A DNA stretch of 64,000 nt from Sphingomonas paucimobilis NBRC 13935 (GTDB lineage Bacteria; Pseudomonadota; Alphaproteobacteria; Sphingomonadales; Sphingomonadaceae), in NCBI RefSeq assembly GCF_000739895.2, contig NZ_BBJS01000007.1, forward strand, positions 124,001 to 188,000, written 5' to 3'. A model generated the notes under the pieces. That model was given only the letters and a program-made list of their open reading frames with translations. It was not told the origin of the DNA and did no database searches. Made by a program: the position numbers and the translations under genes. Positions 63,824 through 64,000 of the stretch are shown here, piece after piece (the first letter of the stretch is position 1; every line of letters begins with the position of its first letter).

Positions 63824-64000
63824 AGCGTCACCCCGCGCACCGTCGTGCCGGTCAGCTTGAAATCGTCGCGCGCGCGCCCCGAATAATACAGGCAATCGAT
63901 CGCCAGCCGGCGTAGGTCATGGGTGGTGTTGACGCCGTCGAACCGGGCCTGCTGCAATTCCTGCTCGGCGTTGAGCAGGTCGACCAGCGTCCGCGTGCCC
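63820..64000 (-). CDS. TolC-family outer-membrane channel, C-terminal fragment
   Basis: The last 59 codons of a gene that begins beyond the right edge. The peptide TLVDLLNAEQELQQARFDGV followed by DLRRLAIDCLYYSGRARDDF is the typical C-terminal coiled coil of TolC/LapE-type proteins. It is the outer-membrane channel of the type I secretion system and is coupled to the ABC gene by an ATGA overlap. Confidence 0.85.
   Translation of the reverse strand, partial: GTRTLVDLLNAEQELQQARFDGVNTTHDLRRLAIDCLYYSGRARDDFKLTGTTVRGVTL

Overview
The window looks like chromosome of a sphingomonad-type alphaproteobacterium (Sphingomonas or a close relative). This is inferred from the high GC, dense ATGA/GTGA-coupled operons, five TonB-dependent receptors or receptor remnants, Tad-type pilus genes beside rplU-rpmA, and the general family mix. 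No rRNA or other species marker is present, so the genus is an inference.

Left part (1-14.7 kb). A core stretch holds Tad pseudopilin genes, a GNAT acetyltransferase, rplU-rpmA, hspQ and tRNA-Ser(CGA). Behind the tRNA comes one tightly coupled minus-strand operon (11496 to 3409) of eight genes: a 191-aa protein of unknown function, a FhuF-like [2Fe-2S] protein, a 333-aa protein of unknown function, a DmeF-type Co/Ni efflux pump, a BtuB-like TonB receptor, and a lipoprotein/permease/ATPase importer. A divergent second TonB receptor is followed by a PepSY gene cut off after 26 codons by insertion-sequence debris. I regard this as the best candidate for an undescribed metal or metallophore handling system. 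Both unknown proteins carry an H-x-H-x-C motif.

Middle (14.7-36.6 kb). This part holds a large GAF/PAS hybrid histidine kinase, a thioredoxin-reductase-like flavoprotein with a divergent Rrf2 regulator, an OmpR-type two-component system, and a siderophore-type TonB receptor broken by an IS5-family element that is itself defective. A 1019-aa TonB receptor, two chemoreceptors, a TetR/MDR-dehydrogenase divergent pair, an outer-membrane barrel protein, and IS701- and IS3-type remnants follow.

Right part (36.8-64 kb). An SPL-like radical SAM protein is coupled to a metallophosphoesterase. A GMC oxidoreductase is coupled to an alpha/beta-hydrolase fused to a gluconate-dehydrogenase-subunit-3-like domain. 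A Dps protein is followed by a Rieske-FAD reductase. Next comes a probable diffusible-signal-factor module: an RpfF-like crotonase between two membrane GGDEF-EAL proteins, with a palindrome just upstream of rpfF and a hairpin at the shared 3' ends. Then come a carboxylesterase and a DUF885 hydrolase, a 5-oxoproline operon (oxoprolinase, DUF969, DUF979, DUF2891), a MarR regulator, and a type I secretion operon (TolC, ABC, HlyD) that runs off the right edge.
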